From Peptostreptococcus russellii (GTDB taxonomy: Bacteria > Bacillota > Clostridia > Peptostreptococcales > Peptostreptococcaceae): a stretch of DNA of 64,000 nucleotides. The notes beneath the pieces are model-generated. The model was given only the letters and a program-made list of their open reading frames with translations, was not told the DNA's origin and ran no database searches. Where the stretch lies: positions 124,001 through 188,000 of the forward strand of contig NZ_FODF01000003.1 in the NCBI RefSeq assembly GCF_900110295.1. The letters run 5' to 3'. Position numbers and translations under genes: made by a program. Numbering within the stretch: position 1 is the first letter of the stretch; each line of letters opens with the position of its first letter. Positions 8,597 to 19,225 of this stretch are shown here, piece after piece.

Positions 8597-9628
8597 ATGG
8601 AAGGATTACAGAATAAGAAAAGTCAGCTTTTAGGCATAGGCTTTATGATTATACTAATGATAGCGGCAGTTGCCTATGTACTTAAAGATGAGTCGTTGAC
8701 CGATGTAATAAATGCGATTCATACTGTAAAGCCAATTTATATAATAGTGGGTATTATTTTTATGTTGGGTTACATTTCCTGTGAGGGAATCAATATATGG
8801 ATAATATTGAAGGCTTTAGATAAAAAAACAACATTGAAAGATTGTATAGGTTATGCATTTGTTGGTTTTTATTTTAGTTCGATTACCCCTTCTTCATCAG
8901 GAGGACAACCAGCGCAAGTCTACTTTATGAAAAGAAAAGGCATATCGATAATGTCATCATCACTGTGCTTAATGATAATATTATTTGCCCATCAAATTGT
9001 AATAGTAGCTTACGCTGCAATTGCTTTATTTGTGAGACCTGATTTTACAGTTGCTCACAAGGCTGGATTTCACATATTGATTGCATTTGGTGTTATATCA
9101 AACGCTGCAATAATTATAGGGATACTTCTTTTAATATTTTATCCTAAGATAGTATCAAAGATTATAAATGCCTTAGGAAAATTTTTATACAAGGTATCTA
9201 TAATAAAAAATAAAGATAAGATGAGAGAAAAAATAGCTTCTTCTATGGAAGAATATTCAGCTGGAGCCAAGTATATGAAAGAAAATCCTAGAGTAATGAT
9301 CAATGTTACCCTAGTAACTATTGTTCAAGTAACATTGATGTTTTTAGTTCCATACGTTATTTATATTGGCTTTGGTCTTAAAAAGTTTGGACCTTTGGAA
9401 TTAATACTTACTCAGGCTGTACTTAATATTGCAGTTTCCTCATTGCCTCTTCCAGGTTCTGTAGGAGCAAGTGAGTCTATATTTGTAGATATATTTAGAT
9501 CATTCTTTGGAAAGTTTGTAATACCGGGAATGCTTCTAACAAGAATTGCAAATTTCTATGCAGTGTTGGTAATAAGCGGTTTGGTATCTCTAAAAGTATA
9601 CATGGAAAAGAAAAAAGTAACATCATAA
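8597..9628 (+). CDS. Lysylphosphatidylglycerol synthase TM region / YbhN-type flippase-like protein
   Basis: 343 residues with about eight membrane segments, matching the UPF0104/LPG_synthase_TM family. The conserved GISCEGINIW-like first part and SSITPSSSGGQPAQVYFMKRKG, then SLPLPGSVGASE, are typical signatures. Members are the membrane half of MprF or stand-alone proteins with proposed lipid-flipping roles. No soluble aminoacyl-transferase domain is attached, so it should not itself make lysyl-PG. AAGGAGA precedes ATG 8597. Confidence 0.85.
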   Translation: MEGLQNKKSQLLGIGFMIILMIAAVAYVLKDESLTDVINAIHTVKPIYIIVGIIFMLGYISCEGINIWIILKALDKKTTLKDCIGYAFVGFYFSSITPSSSGGQPAQVYFMKRKGISIMSSSLCLMIILFAHQIVIVAYAAIALFVRPDFTVAHKAGFHILIAFGVISNAAIIIGILLLIFYPKIVSKIINALGKFLYKVSIIKNKDKMREKIASSMEEYSAGAKYMKENPRVMINVTLVTIVQVTLMFLVPYVIYIGFGLKKFGPLELILTQAVLNIAVSSLPLPGSVGASESIFVDIFRSFFGKFVIPGMLLTRIANFYAVLVISGLVSLKVYMEKKKVTS

Positions 9629-9684
9629 TTTGAGCTAAATAAGGAATAAAGAAAATACATAATAAAAAATATAACAAAAATTAT

Positions 9685-9768
9685 AATAAAAAAGCCCTTT
9701 TGCTATTATTAAAGAAGAAAATAATATTAGTATACTATTATTACTTCAGTAAAATAACAGGAGGGCTT
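9685..9768 (-). ncRNA. Candidate minus-strand small RNA ending in an intrinsic terminator
   Basis: AAGCCCT at 9692-9698 opens a stem of about 16 pairs (some G-U) with the segment ending AGGGCTT at 9762-9768. On the minus strand the hairpin is followed directly by TTTTTT, and a TATAAT-like -10 (ATTATA on plus, 9771-9776) sits just before its 5' end. An inner imperfect palindrome is centred near 9731. Transcription is inferred only; alternatively it is a plain antisense terminator. Confidence 0.35.
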
Positions 9769-9875
9769 AAATTATATATATTTGTAAACGATGTGAATTT
9801 ATGTAGAAATAAAATATGTTATAAAAATAAGTAACATATGTTATAATACAAAATGTGAGTAAATATACTTTTTTA

Positions 9876-9901
9876 ATTCTACAATACTAGTATTGTAGAA
9901 T
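9876..9901. repeat. 26-bp perfect palindrome in the rpoN leader
   Basis: Bases 9876-9888 (ATTCTACAATACT) are the exact reverse complement of 9889-9901. It lies 35 bases upstream of the rpoN start and about 30 bases after a TATAAT. It could be a regulator site or an mRNA hairpin. Confidence 0.75.
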
Positions 9902-9935
9902 ATTTACTTTTATCTATAAACAGGGAGGTGTGAAA

Positions 9936-11279
9936 ATGGCTTTAACTAATAAAATTGAACAAAGACAGACTCAGAAATTAAGTATATCCAATAGAATTGT
10001 TCAATCCTTGAAAGTTTTGAATATGGGTCGACATGAACTTGAAGAAGCTGTTGAACGTGAATCGGAATGTAATCCGCTGTTAGAGGTTAATATAGATAAA
10101 AATGAGGTAGACTGGGAAAAGTATTTCCTTGATGAGAGAAAAACAATAAACTTTGATAGAAATAATGTAGAGTATAATGACGAGCATGACTTTAACTTTG
10201 AAAATCTGACACCAAGTGTATATAGTATATACGATAGCCTATATGCCCAAATAAATATAATGGATATATCTAAAATGAAGAAAAAAATATGTAAGTATTT
10301 AATAGATAGTTTAGATAAAGACGGTTATCTAAGAGAAGATGAATCTACAATTGTAAGGAAGTTTGGTATATCTAAATATTTTCTTGAAGAGTGTATAGAA
10401 ATATTACATGGTCTAGAACCAGCTGGAATAGGAGCTAGAAATCTTCAAGAATGTATAATACTTCAATTAAGACATTGTGGAATAAATAATAAAAAATTAG
10501 AAGATATGATAAATTGTGATATAAATCTTATAGCCAATCTAAGTATCCAACAACTAGCTACAAAGTACAGGCTTACAAAAGAAGAAGTTGTAGAGTTTAT
10601 AGAATTTATAAAAAGCTTGGAGCCAAAACCAGCAGATATGTCTAGTGAAAAAGCAACAGTCTATGCATATCCTGATGTATATGTGGAAAAAGTTGATGGA
10701 AAATCAGTTGCAAAAGCTTACAATGAAAAAAAGATGCAACTTGGAGTAAATTCATATTACAAAAACCTTCTTTTGTCTACAGATGATACAGAAACAAAAA
10801 AATATATAAAAGAAAAGTTAAATTCAGCTCAAAAATTGATAAATGATGTTTCAGAAAGAAGCACTACTGTTGTAAATATTGCAAATAGTATAATAGATGC
10901 TCAAAGAGATTATTTTGATAAAGACGGAGATTTAAAACCTCTTATGATGACAGAGTTGGCAGAAAAACTAAATTGTCATGTATCTACTATTAGCAGAGGG
11001 GTAAGCGATAAATATATGCTTACTGAAAAAGGAATGTATGAACTGAAGGATTTCTTTACAAATGCCTATGAAAACGAAGATGGAGATGTGGTATCTTCAA
11101 ACTCTATAAAGGTTAAGATTAAATCTATTATAGACAATGAAAATAAGAAAAAGCCTTTAAGCGATAAAAAAATAGAAGATTTGCTAAAAGAAGATGGAAT
11201 AGACATTGCTAGAAGAACGGTAGCAAAATATAGAGAAGAACTTGGATTTTTGGGTTCTTCAAAAAGAAAACAATTATAA
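9936..11279 (+). CDS. rpoN: RNA polymerase sigma-54 factor
   Basis: 447 residues with the three sigma-54 regions. Region I is a Gln/Leu-rich N-terminus (IEQRQTQKLSIS...IVQSLKVLNM), then an acidic linker, the core-binding region, and a C-terminal DNA-binding part. The RpoN box is ARRTVAKYREEL near residues 427-438. It directs transcription from -24/-12 promoters with AAA+ activators. Start ATG 9936 sits 7 bases after AGGGAGG; a GTG two codons upstream overlaps it. A matching activator (53055-54986) and a consensus -24/-12 promoter (55175-55190) are in this window. It has its own terminator and is independent of the glycolysis block. Confidence 0.96.
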   Translation: MALTNKIEQRQTQKLSISNRIVQSLKVLNMGRHELEEAVERESECNPLLEVNIDKNEVDWEKYFLDERKTINFDRNNVEYNDEHDFNFENLTPSVYSIYDSLYAQINIMDISKMKKKICKYLIDSLDKDGYLREDESTIVRKFGISKYFLEECIEILHGLEPAGIGARNLQECIILQLRHCGINNKKLEDMINCDINLIANLSIQQLATKYRLTKEEVVEFIEFIKSLEPKPADMSSEKATVYAYPDVYVEKVDGKSVAKAYNEKKMQLGVNSYYKNLLLSTDDTETKKYIKEKLNSAQKLINDVSERSTTVVNIANSIIDAQRDYFDKDGDLKPLMMTELAEKLNCHVSTISRGVSDKYMLTEKGMYELKDFFTNAYENEDGDVVSSNSIKVKIKSIIDNENKKKPLSDKKIEDLLKEDGIDIARRTVAKYREELGFLGSSKRKQL

Positions 11280-11314
11280 TACAAGAAAAAATAAAGATAA
11301 TTATCTTAAAAAAC

Positions 11315-11346
11315 AGCAAGCATATAATATGCTTGCTATTTTTGTA
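11315..11346 (+). terminator. Intrinsic terminator after rpoN
   Basis: AGCAAGCATA (11315-11324) pairs with TATGCTTGCT (11328-11337), loop TAA, then ATTTTTGT. Confidence 0.9.
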
Positions 11347-11513
11347 TAATAAGTGTATTATCTAGGTAGGGGCGAATTGTGTCCCTAAATAAAATAAAGA
11401 AAGATAGTACATAAATGATAATTAAAATATTGAGATTACAATGGGTATAAACGTATTGCAAAATATTTCATAGTATAAAAAAATAAAAAAATAAAGTTTT
11501 TGCAAAAAAGGTA

Positions 11514-11542
11514 TTGCACTTTTTGTCCCACAAGTATATAAT
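11514..11542 (+). promoter_or_regulatory. cggR promoter
   Basis: TTGCAC (11514-11519), 17-base spacer, TATAAT (11537-11542). The predicted start is near 11549, inside the operator. Confidence 0.8.
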
Positions 11543-11577
11543 TATAGATGTGGGACAGATAAGAAATATCTGGGACA
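11524..11577 (+). promoter_or_regulatory. CggR-type operator
   Basis: TGTCCCAC (11524-11531, in the promoter spacer) is the inverted repeat of GTGGGACA (11550-11557, at the predicted start), and TGGGACA recurs at 11571-11577, exactly 20 bases after the first copy. The B. subtilis CggR operator is a direct repeat of CGGGAC boxes with the same two-turn period, so autoregulation by CggR is inferred. Confidence 0.75.
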
Positions 11578-11609
11578 CGATAAAGCCCGTACTAGAAAGA
11601 GGGGAATAA

Positions 11610-12647
11610 ATGAAAAGCTTGATAGAAATTCAAAAGAAGATAATTCCACAGGCTATTGAGTTGATGGAAAAGAGGTATGCAATACTTAGACAAATCTCCA
11701 TAAGTCAGCCGATTGGAAGAAGAATGCTATCAAATATTCTCGACCTAAGTGAAAGAACAACTAGAACAGAGATAGATTTTTTAAAAGAAAAGAATTTAAT
11801 TAATATAGCTGTTTCAGGGATGACAATTACCGAAGAAGGAAAAGAGATTCTTGAAAGGTTAGATGGCGTCATGGGTGAGATAATGGGAATATCTGATTTA
11901 GAAGTGAAGTTAAGAGATAAGCTAGGAATCAACTATGTTGTTATATCGAAGAATGTAAATGGTACAGAAGATATGATAGCAGAAGGAGTTGCAAAATGTG
12001 CAGCAAAGTACATTTTAAAAAATCTTGGTCCTCATGATAAAGTAGCAATAGCGGGTGGAACAACAATGAGAAGAATTGCTGAAAATCTTGTAAAGGATAA
12101 GGATAACGAAGAAGGATTTGAAGATGTTATACTTATGCCAACAAGAGGGAGCGTTGGATCTGAAATAGAGATTCAGGCAAACAGCATAGCAGCACTTGCA
12201 GCAAAGAACTTGGGAGCAGGAGTAGAATTTTTATATGTTCCTGATGAGTTAGATGGCAGTGCGAGAGAAACACTGATGTCAATTCCAGATGTAAGAAGAA
12301 CTCTTGATCACCTTAGAGTATCAGATAAAGTGGTATTCAGTATAGGTAGAGCCGATATGATGGCTAGAAGAAGAGGAATGTCTGAAGAAGATATAAAAGC
12401 ATTGACAGACAAAGGAGCCATAGGTGAAGCTTTCGGATATTATTTCGATAAAAATGGAGAAATAGTGATGAAGCTCAATACAGTGGGAATTGATATAGAA
12501 ATGTATAAAAATGCAAAAGATGCAATAGTGGTCTTTGCAGGAAGTGAAAAAGTAGAATCCTTTTTAGCATTATATAAGTTGAACAAAAATCTTACTTTAA
12601 TAGTAGATGAAGAAAGTGCTAAAGAGATACTTAATAGAATAAGTTAA
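11610..12647 (+). CDS. cggR: Central glycolytic genes regulator CggR (SorC family)
   Basis: 345 residues. An N-terminal winged helix (PIGRRMLSNILDLSERTTRTEIDFLKE is its recognition part, about residues 31-58) is followed by a SorC-type sugar-phosphate-binding domain with VAIAGGTTMRRIAE and PTRGSVGSE. CggR represses glycolytic genes until fructose-1,6-bisphosphate binds. The position directly upstream of gap, 48 bases away with no terminator, is the arrangement known from Firmicutes and supports the assignment. GAGGGG precedes ATG 11610. The gene should repress itself through the operator at 11524-11577. Confidence 0.93.
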   Translation: MKSLIEIQKKIIPQAIELMEKRYAILRQISISQPIGRRMLSNILDLSERTTRTEIDFLKEKNLINIAVSGMTITEEGKEILERLDGVMGEIMGISDLEVKLRDKLGINYVVISKNVNGTEDMIAEGVAKCAAKYILKNLGPHDKVAIAGGTTMRRIAENLVKDKDNEEGFEDVILMPTRGSVGSEIEIQANSIAALAAKNLGAGVEFLYVPDELDGSARETLMSIPDVRRTLDHLRVSDKVVFSIGRADMMARRRGMSEEDIKALTDKGAIGEAFGYYFDKNGEIVMKLNTVGIDIEMYKNAKDAIVVFAGSEKVESFLALYKLNKNLTLIVDEESAKEILNRIS

Positions 12648-12695
12648 CAATTAATTAAAATATTATAAACAAAAAAACATTTTGGAGGTATTATT

Positions 12696-13703
12696 ATGGT
12701 AAAGGTAGCAATTAACGGTTTTGGTAGAATAGGTAGACTTGCATTAAGAAAGATGATGGAACAGACTGATAAGTTCGAAGTAGTAGCAATAAACGACTTA
12801 ACAGATGCTCATACATTAGCTCACTTATTCAAGTATGATACAGCACAGGGTAGATTTGATGGTGAAATAACTGTTGAAGAAGGTGCTTTTATAGTAAACG
12901 GTAAGGAAATAAAGGTTGTTTCTGAAAGAAACCCTGAAAATCTTCCATGGGGAGAATTAGATATAGACATCGTTCTTGAATGTACAGGTCTATTTGCTTC
13001 AAAGGAAAAGGCAGAAGCTCATATAAAGGCAGGAGCTAAGAAGGTTCTTATATCTGCTCCAGCAACAGGAGATCTAAAGACAATAGTTTACAATGTAAAC
13101 TCTGACATAATAGACGGAAGTGAAACAGTAGTTTCTGGTGCATCTTGTACTACAAACTGTTTAGCTCCAATGGTTAAGGTATTAAACGACAAGTTTGGTA
13201 TAGTTGAAGGTCTTATGACTACAATACATGCTTATACAAATGACCAGAATACTCTAGATGGTCCTCACAAGAAGGGTGACTTAAGAAGAGCAAGAGCTGC
13301 TGCAGAAAATATAGTACCAAACACTACAGGTGCTGCAAAGGCTATAGGTCTTGTTATACCAGAGTTAGCTGGTAAGCTTGACGGTGCTGCACAGAGAGTT
13401 CCAGTATGCACAGGTTCAATAACTGAATTAGTTTGTGTACTTGACAAGAACACTTCAGTAGAAGAAGTCAATGCTGCTATGAAGGCTGCTTCAAATGAAT
13501 CATTCGGTTATACTGAAGAACCATTAGTATCAAGTGACATAGTAGGTATCAGCTATGGATCATTATTCGATGCTACATTAACTAAGGTTATGGAAGTAAA
13601 CGGAAAGCAGTTAGTTAAGACTGTTGCTTGGTATGACAATGAAATGTCTTACACATCTCAGTTAATAAGAACATTAGGATTATTAGGAAGCTTAGCTAAG
13701 TAA
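12696..13703 (+). CDS. gap: Glyceraldehyde-3-phosphate dehydrogenase, type I
   Basis: 335 residues, normal length. [10 protein letters not shown] is the NAD-binding start, and [12 protein letters not shown] carries catalytic Cys151. The C-terminal [12 protein letters not shown] is typical. It oxidises glyceraldehyde-3-phosphate to 1,3-bisphosphoglycerate. TTTGGAGG precedes ATG 12696. Codons are strongly biased (AAG, GGT, GCT, TTA), as expected for an abundant protein. It is co-transcribed with cggR, and a structured terminator region separates it from pgk, unlike the continuous gapA-pgk operon of B. subtilis. Confidence 0.98.
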   Translation: MVKVAINGFGRIGRLALRKMMEQTDKFEVVAINDLTDAHTLAHLFKYDTAQGRFDGEITVEEGAFIVNGKEIKVVSERNPENLPWGELDIDIVLECTGLFASKEKAEAHIKAGAKKVLISAPATGDLKTIVYNVNSDIIDGSETVVSGASCTTNCLAPMVKVLNDKFGIVEGLMTTIHAYTNDQNTLDGPHKKGDLRRARAAAENIVPNTTGAAKAIGLVIPELAGKLDGAAQRVPVCTGSITELVCVLDKNTSVEEVNAAMKAASNESFGYTEEPLVSSDIVGISYGSLFDATLTKVMEVNGKQLVKTVAWYDNEMSYTSQLIRTLGLLGSLAK

Positions 13704-13729
13704 TAAACTTAAATTATAGATATAAAAAT

Positions 13730-13788
13730 AAATCTGGTTTGAAGGCTATCAATGATAGATAAAGCCTCGTAGACTCCAGTGAACAATT
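13730..13788 (+). ncRNA. Structured RNA element upstream of the gap terminator
   Basis: Nested stems: CTGG/CCAG (13734-13737 with 13776-13779), AGGC/GCCT (13743-13746 with 13764-13767) and TATC/GATA. AAATCT (13730-13735) can also pair with AGATTT (13802-13807) in the loop of the following terminator. I recognise no known riboswitch; it could be a 3' UTR fold or an attenuator for read-through into pgk. Confidence 0.45.
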
Positions 13789-13789
13789 A

Positions 13790-13828
13790 GTCCGAGGGTG
13801 TAGATTTCTATTACCCCGGACTTTTTTT
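13790..13828 (+). terminator. Intrinsic terminator after gap
   Basis: GTCCGAGGGT (13790-13799) pairs with ACCCCGGAC (13813-13821) with one bulged A, followed by TTTTTTT. Confidence 0.92.
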
Positions 13829-14014
13829 AGACATAGATTGCCAGAAAAATGGAAAATATCTTTTAAAATTTAAAAATATAGTATATCTATTTGCAAATTT
13901 TAGACATAATAGCATTAAAAGTGATACACCAATTGTACTTTTAAAAGCATTTTGAGCTATAATACTTTTTAAAACAGTAAATGTTTGTAAAATATGTCAA
14001 GGAAATACTATATA

Positions 14015-14023
14015 TGGTATAAT
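14015..14023 (+). promoter_or_regulatory. pgk extended -10 promoter
   Basis: TGGTATAAT is a TG-extended perfect -10, 64 bases before the pgk start. The -35 (TGTCAA, 17 bases upstream) is weak. It makes pgk expression possible independent of the cggR promoter. Confidence 0.6.
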
Positions 14024-14086
14024 TATGTATGTAAACGATAGAAATATCAATGATATCGGTAAAATACAAAATAAAGGAGAATTATT

Positions 14087-15286
14087 ATGACAATGCTAAA
14101 CAAAAAGACTATTGAAGATATCGATGTAAAAGGTAAAAAGTGCCTAGTAAGATGCGACTTTAATGTTCCACTAAAGGACGGAAAAATAACTGATGAAAAC
14201 AGATTAGTAGGAGCAATGCCAACAATTAAGTATTTAGTTGACCACGGTGCAAAGGTAATACTTTGTTCACACCTTGGAAAGCCAAAGGGAGAAGCAAAAC
14301 CCGAACTTTCTCTAGCTCCAGTAGCAAAGAGATTATCAGAAATGCTTGGTAAGGAAGTTGTATTTGCAGCAGACGACAATGTAGTTGGAGAAAATGCCAA
14401 GAAGGCAGTTAGCGAAATGAAAGATGGAGATGTAGTTCTTCTTGAAAATACAAGATATAGAGCAGAAGAAACTAAGAATGAAGAAAACTTCTCAAAGGAA
14501 TTAGCTTCATTAGCAGAAATATTTGTAAATGACGCTTTTGGTACAGCTCATAGAGCTCATTGTTCAACAGTAGGTGCAGGACAGTTCTTACAGGAAAGAG
14601 TATGTGGATACCTTATTCAGAAGGAAATAGACTTCCTTGGATCTGCAGTTGAAAATCCTGAAAGACCTTTCTTAGCTATATTAGGTGGTGCTAAGGTAAG
14701 TAGTAAGCTTGGTGTTATAAACAACTTATTAGACAAGGTTGATACACTTATAATAGGTGGTGGAATGGGATATACATTCCTTAAAGCATTAGGTCATGAA
14801 ATAGGAACTTCTTTAGTAGAAGAAGATAAGATAGATTATGCAAAGGATATGATGGCTAAGGCTGAAGAAAAGGGCGTTAAGCTATTATTACCGATAGATA
14901 TAGTATACGCAAGTGAATTTGCAGAAGATGCAGAACCACATATAACTGAAGGTAGAGATATACCTGCAGGAAATATGGGACTTGATATAGGACCAAAGAC
15001 AAGAGAATTATTTGCAGAAGCTGTAAAGGCATCTAAGACAATAGTATGGAATGGACCTATGGGAGTATTTGAATTTGAAAACTTTGCAAAGGGAACTAAG
15101 GCTATAGCGGAGGCTATGGCAGAAGCAGATGCTACTACAATAATAGGTGGTGGAGATTCTGCAGCAGCTGTTAATCAGATGGGATTTGGAGATAAGATGA
15201 GCCATATATCAACAGGTGGTGGTGCATCTCTTGAATTCCTTGAAGGTAAGGAATTACCAGGTATAGCAGCATTAGATAATAAGTAA
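14087..15286 (+). CDS. pgk: Phosphoglycerate kinase
   Basis: 399 residues, normal length. The signature [18 protein letters not shown] near the N-terminus, [27 protein letters not shown] and the C-terminal [15 protein letters not shown] with [13 protein letters not shown] (nucleotide binding) are all present. It makes ATP from 1,3-bisphosphoglycerate. AAAGGAGAA precedes ATG 14087. It is followed by tpiA after 122 bases, with a long stem-loop but no good T-run between them, so pgk-tpiA-gpmI are probably co-transcribed. Confidence 0.98.
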   Translation: MTMLNKKTIEDIDVKGKKCLVRCDFNVPLKDGKITDENRLVGAMPTIKYLVDHGAKVILCSHLGKPKGEAKPELSLAPVAKRLSEMLGKEVVFAADDNVVGENAKKAVSEMKDGDVVLLENTRYRAEETKNEENFSKELASLAEIFVNDAFGTAHRAHCSTVGAGQFLQERVCGYLIQKEIDFLGSAVENPERPFLAILGGAKVSSKLGVINNLLDKVDTLIIGGGMGYTFLKALGHEIGTSLVEEDKIDYAKDMMAKAEEKGVKLLLPIDIVYASEFAEDAEPHITEGRDIPAGNMGLDIGPKTRELFAEAVKASKTIVWNGPMGVFEFENFAKGTKAIAEAMAEADATTIIGGGDSAAAVNQMGFGDKMSHISTGGGASLEFLEGKELPGIAALDNK

Positions 15287-15304
15287 TACCCAAAATGTTT
15301 ATAA

Positions 15305-15336
15305 GGTAGAAAGTCTATAATTATGGACTTTCTACC
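15305..15336 (+). repeat. Stem-loop between pgk and tpiA
   Basis: GGTAGAAAGTC (15305-15315) pairs perfectly with GACTTTCTACC (15326-15336). There is no immediate T-run, so it is more likely a pausing, processing or mRNA-stability element than a full terminator. Confidence 0.7.
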
Positions 15337-15408
15337 ATCAAAATCATTTTTAATAATATATAAAATCTCTTAGTTTAGTTACTGGGAGAAATAAAAAGGA
15401 GATTAGAC

Positions 15409-16149
15409 ATGAGAAAGCCAATAATTGCAGGAAACTGGAAGATGAATAAGACTATAAAGGAAGGCCTTGAATTTATAGATGGAGTAAAGGGAAAGACAGA
15501 AGGAGATGTAGAAGTATTAATCTGTGCACCTTTTACACTATTAAAGGATTTAAAGGAAGCTACAAAGGGAACTAATATAAAGATAGGTGCTCAAAATATG
15601 CACTTTGAAAATTCAGGTGCGTTTACAGGTGAAGTAGCTCCTGGAAACCTCGTAGAATTAGGAATGGACTATGTAATTATAGGACACTCAGAAAGAAGAG
15701 AATACTTCAATGAAACTGATGAAACTTGTAACAAGAAGGTTCTAAAGGCTATTGAAGTTGGTATAAATCCAATACTTTGCTGTGGTGAAACTCTTGAAGA
15801 AAGAGAAGCTGGAAAGACAATAGAAAAGGTTAAAGGTCAGATAGTTAATGGTCTTAAGGATGTTAAGCCTAAAGATCTAGAAAAGATTGTAATAGCATAT
15901 GAACCAATCTGGGCTATAGGAACTGGAAAGACTGCTACAGCAGAACAGGCAAATGAAGTAATTGCTGAAATAAGAAATGTAGTAAGAGAAATGTTTGGCG
16001 AACTAGCAGATAAGGTAAGAATACAATATGGTGGAAGTGTTAAGCCAGCAAATGTTGCAGAAATAATGGGACAGTCAGATATAGATGGAGCATTAGTAGG
16101 TGGAGCATCATTAAAGCCAGCGGATTTCTTAGGACTATTAAAGTTTTAG
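15409..16149 (+). CDS. tpiA: Triosephosphate isomerase
   Basis: 246 residues. Catalytic residues are visible: Lys11 in NWKMNK, His93 in IIGHSERR and Glu165 in [11 protein letters not shown]. The phosphate-binding QYGGSV and GALVGGAS follow. It interconverts dihydroxyacetone phosphate and glyceraldehyde-3-phosphate. AAAGGAG precedes ATG 15409. gpmI begins 48 bases downstream with no terminator. Confidence 0.98.
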   Translation: MRKPIIAGNWKMNKTIKEGLEFIDGVKGKTEGDVEVLICAPFTLLKDLKEATKGTNIKIGAQNMHFENSGAFTGEVAPGNLVELGMDYVIIGHSERREYFNETDETCNKKVLKAIEVGINPILCCGETLEEREAGKTIEKVKGQIVNGLKDVKPKDLEKIVIAYEPIWAIGTGKTATAEQANEVIAEIRNVVREMFGELADKVRIQYGGSVKPANVAEIMGQSDIDGALVGGASLKPADFLGLLKF

Positions 16150-16197
16150 TTAACCGTATTTGTTAGTGAGATTTTAATAAGTAAAGGAAAGATTATA

Positions 16198-17724
16198 ATG
16201 AAAAAACCAGTAGTTTTAACAATAATGGATGGTTTTGGTTACACTCCAGATGTTGAAGGGAATGCAATAGCACTTGCAGGAACTCCAAATCTTGATGCAC
16301 TTTGTAAGGAATATCCACATACATTAATAAATGCAAGTGGACTAGATGTAGGTTTACCAGACGGACAGATGGGAAATTCTGAAGTCGGACATACAAATAT
16401 AGGTGCAGGTAGAGTAGTATACCAAGACTTAACAAGAATAACAAAAGCAATAGAAGATGGAGATTTCTTTATAAATAAGGAACTTGTTGCTGCAATGGAA
16501 AATGCAAAAGACAAGAGTCTTCATATATTGGGTCTTTTATCTGATGGTGGAGTACATTCTCATATTAACCATTTAATAGCTCTTTTAGATATGGCTAAGA
16601 AAAATGGTTTAAAAAATGTTTATGTGCACGCATTTACAGATGGTAGAGATACAGACCCACAGAGTGCTAAATCTTATGTAGAAAAGGTTCAGGCGCATAT
16701 GGATGAAATAGGAACAGGTAAGTTTGCTTCTGTTTCTGGAAGATACTATGCTATGGACAGAGATAAGAGATGGGAAAGAGTTGAAAAGGCATATGATGCA
16801 ATAGTTGAAGCTAAGGGCAACACAGCTGAATCTGCAATCAAGTGTATAGAAGATTCATATGCTGCAGGAATCAATGACGAATTTATAGTTCCAACAGTTA
16901 TCTTAGAAGATGGAAAGCCAGCTGGAAAGGTAAATGAAAATGATTCTGTGATATTTTTCAACTTTAGACCAGATAGAGCTAGAGAAATAACTAGAGCAAT
17001 AACAGATAGAAAGTTTGATGGATTCAAGAGAACATTAGTAGCTACTAAGTTTGTTTGTATGACAACATATGATGCAACTATGGAAGATGTATCAGTAGCA
17101 TTTGGTCCAGAAGACATTGTAAATACACTAGGTGAATACCTTTCAAAAAATGGAAAAGAACAGCTAAGAGCTGCTGAAACTGAAAAGTACGCTCATGTTA
17201 CTTTCTTCTTTAATGGAGGAAAAGAAGAAGCCTACAAGGGTGAAGATAGAATACTTGTACCTTCACCAAAGGTTGCAACTTATGATCTTCAGCCTGAAAT
17301 GTCAGCATATGAACTTTTAGACAAGGTTTTAGCTGCAATTGATGAAGACAAGTACGACTTTATAGCTGTAAACTTTGCAAATCCTGATATGGTAGGACAT
17401 ACAGGAGTTATGGAAGCAACAGAAAAGGCAATAAAGACAGTTGATGAATGTGTAGGAAAGCTATTTAAGAAGCTTCTAAGTATTGGTGGAAGTGGTATAA
17501 TTACTGCCGACCACGGTAATGCAGAACTTATGATAGACAAGCTTACAAAGAGACCTATAACTTCACATTCAACAAATCCAGTACCATTTATAGTGGTAGG
17601 AGATGAATTTAAAAATGCTGAACTACTAAGTGACGGTAGATTATCAGATATAGCTCCAACAGTGCTTTCTATGATGAAGATGGAAAAGCCAAAGGAAATG
17701 ACAGGTCACAGTTTAATAAAGTAA
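16198..17724 (+). CDS. gpmI: 2,3-bisphosphoglycerate-independent phosphoglycerate mutase
   Basis: 508 residues of the Mn2+-dependent alkaline-phosphatase superfamily mutase. Metal Asp in IMDGFG (residues 10-14), the catalytic Ser61 in GQMGNSEVGH, RPDRARE, VNFANPDMVGHTG and TADHGNAE are all present. It converts 3- to 2-phosphoglycerate. AAAGGAAAG precedes ATG 16198. It ends the pgk-tpiA-gpmI run; a 208-base gap leads to eno. Confidence 0.98.
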   Translation: MKKPVVLTIMDGFGYTPDVEGNAIALAGTPNLDALCKEYPHTLINASGLDVGLPDGQMGNSEVGHTNIGAGRVVYQDLTRITKAIEDGDFFINKELVAAMENAKDKSLHILGLLSDGGVHSHINHLIALLDMAKKNGLKNVYVHAFTDGRDTDPQSAKSYVEKVQAHMDEIGTGKFASVSGRYYAMDRDKRWERVEKAYDAIVEAKGNTAESAIKCIEDSYAAGINDEFIVPTVILEDGKPAGKVNENDSVIFFNFRPDRAREITRAITDRKFDGFKRTLVATKFVCMTTYDATMEDVSVAFGPEDIVNTLGEYLSKNGKEQLRAAETEKYAHVTFFFNGGKEEAYKGEDRILVPSPKVATYDLQPEMSAYELLDKVLAAIDEDKYDFIAVNFANPDMVGHTGVMEATEKAIKTVDECVGKLFKKLLSIGGSGIITADHGNAELMIDKLTKRPITSHSTNPVPFIVVGDEFKNAELLSDGRLSDIAPTVLSMMKMEKPKEMTGHSLIK

Positions 17725-17914
17725 TAATAAAAATGGTTAACTAATTAATATTATATAAATTAGAATAAATATATATGCAATCAAGGGATATAGCTACATT
17801 AAATTAACAATAGAACTTTTACAAATTTACCCATCATTCATTTGATAAAAGCTGTAGTCTATAAACCTAGTTTGTATATGTTTTAGAGAATATTTAAAAA
17901 TAAATAAGTTTTGA

Positions 17915-19225
<1,311 letters not shown>

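Larger units (their letters stand above)
9629..9935. other. Intergenic region before rpoN with two strong folds
   Basis: 307 bases containing the 77-base inverted-repeat element at 9692-9768 and the perfect palindrome at 9876-9901. A TATAAT at 9842-9847 may be the rpoN -10. No ORF seen. Confidence 0.6.
11280..11609. other. Intergenic region rpoN-cggR
   Basis: 330 bases holding the rpoN terminator, the cggR promoter and GGGAC-type operator sites. A further half-site pair flanks 11367-11386 (TAGGGG... GTCCCTA). Confidence 0.6.
13704..14086. other. Intergenic region gap-pgk with structured RNA and a new promoter
   Basis: 383 bases containing the folded element and terminator at 13730-13828 and a pgk extended -10 at 14015-14023. 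The rest is AT-rich with no ORF. Confidence 0.6.

Noticed and set aside
13730-13828. T-box riboswitch between gap and pgk
   Set aside because: The conserved T-box sequence AGGGTGGNACCGCG is absent (only GAGGGTG is seen) and the downstream gene is not an amino-acid gene.
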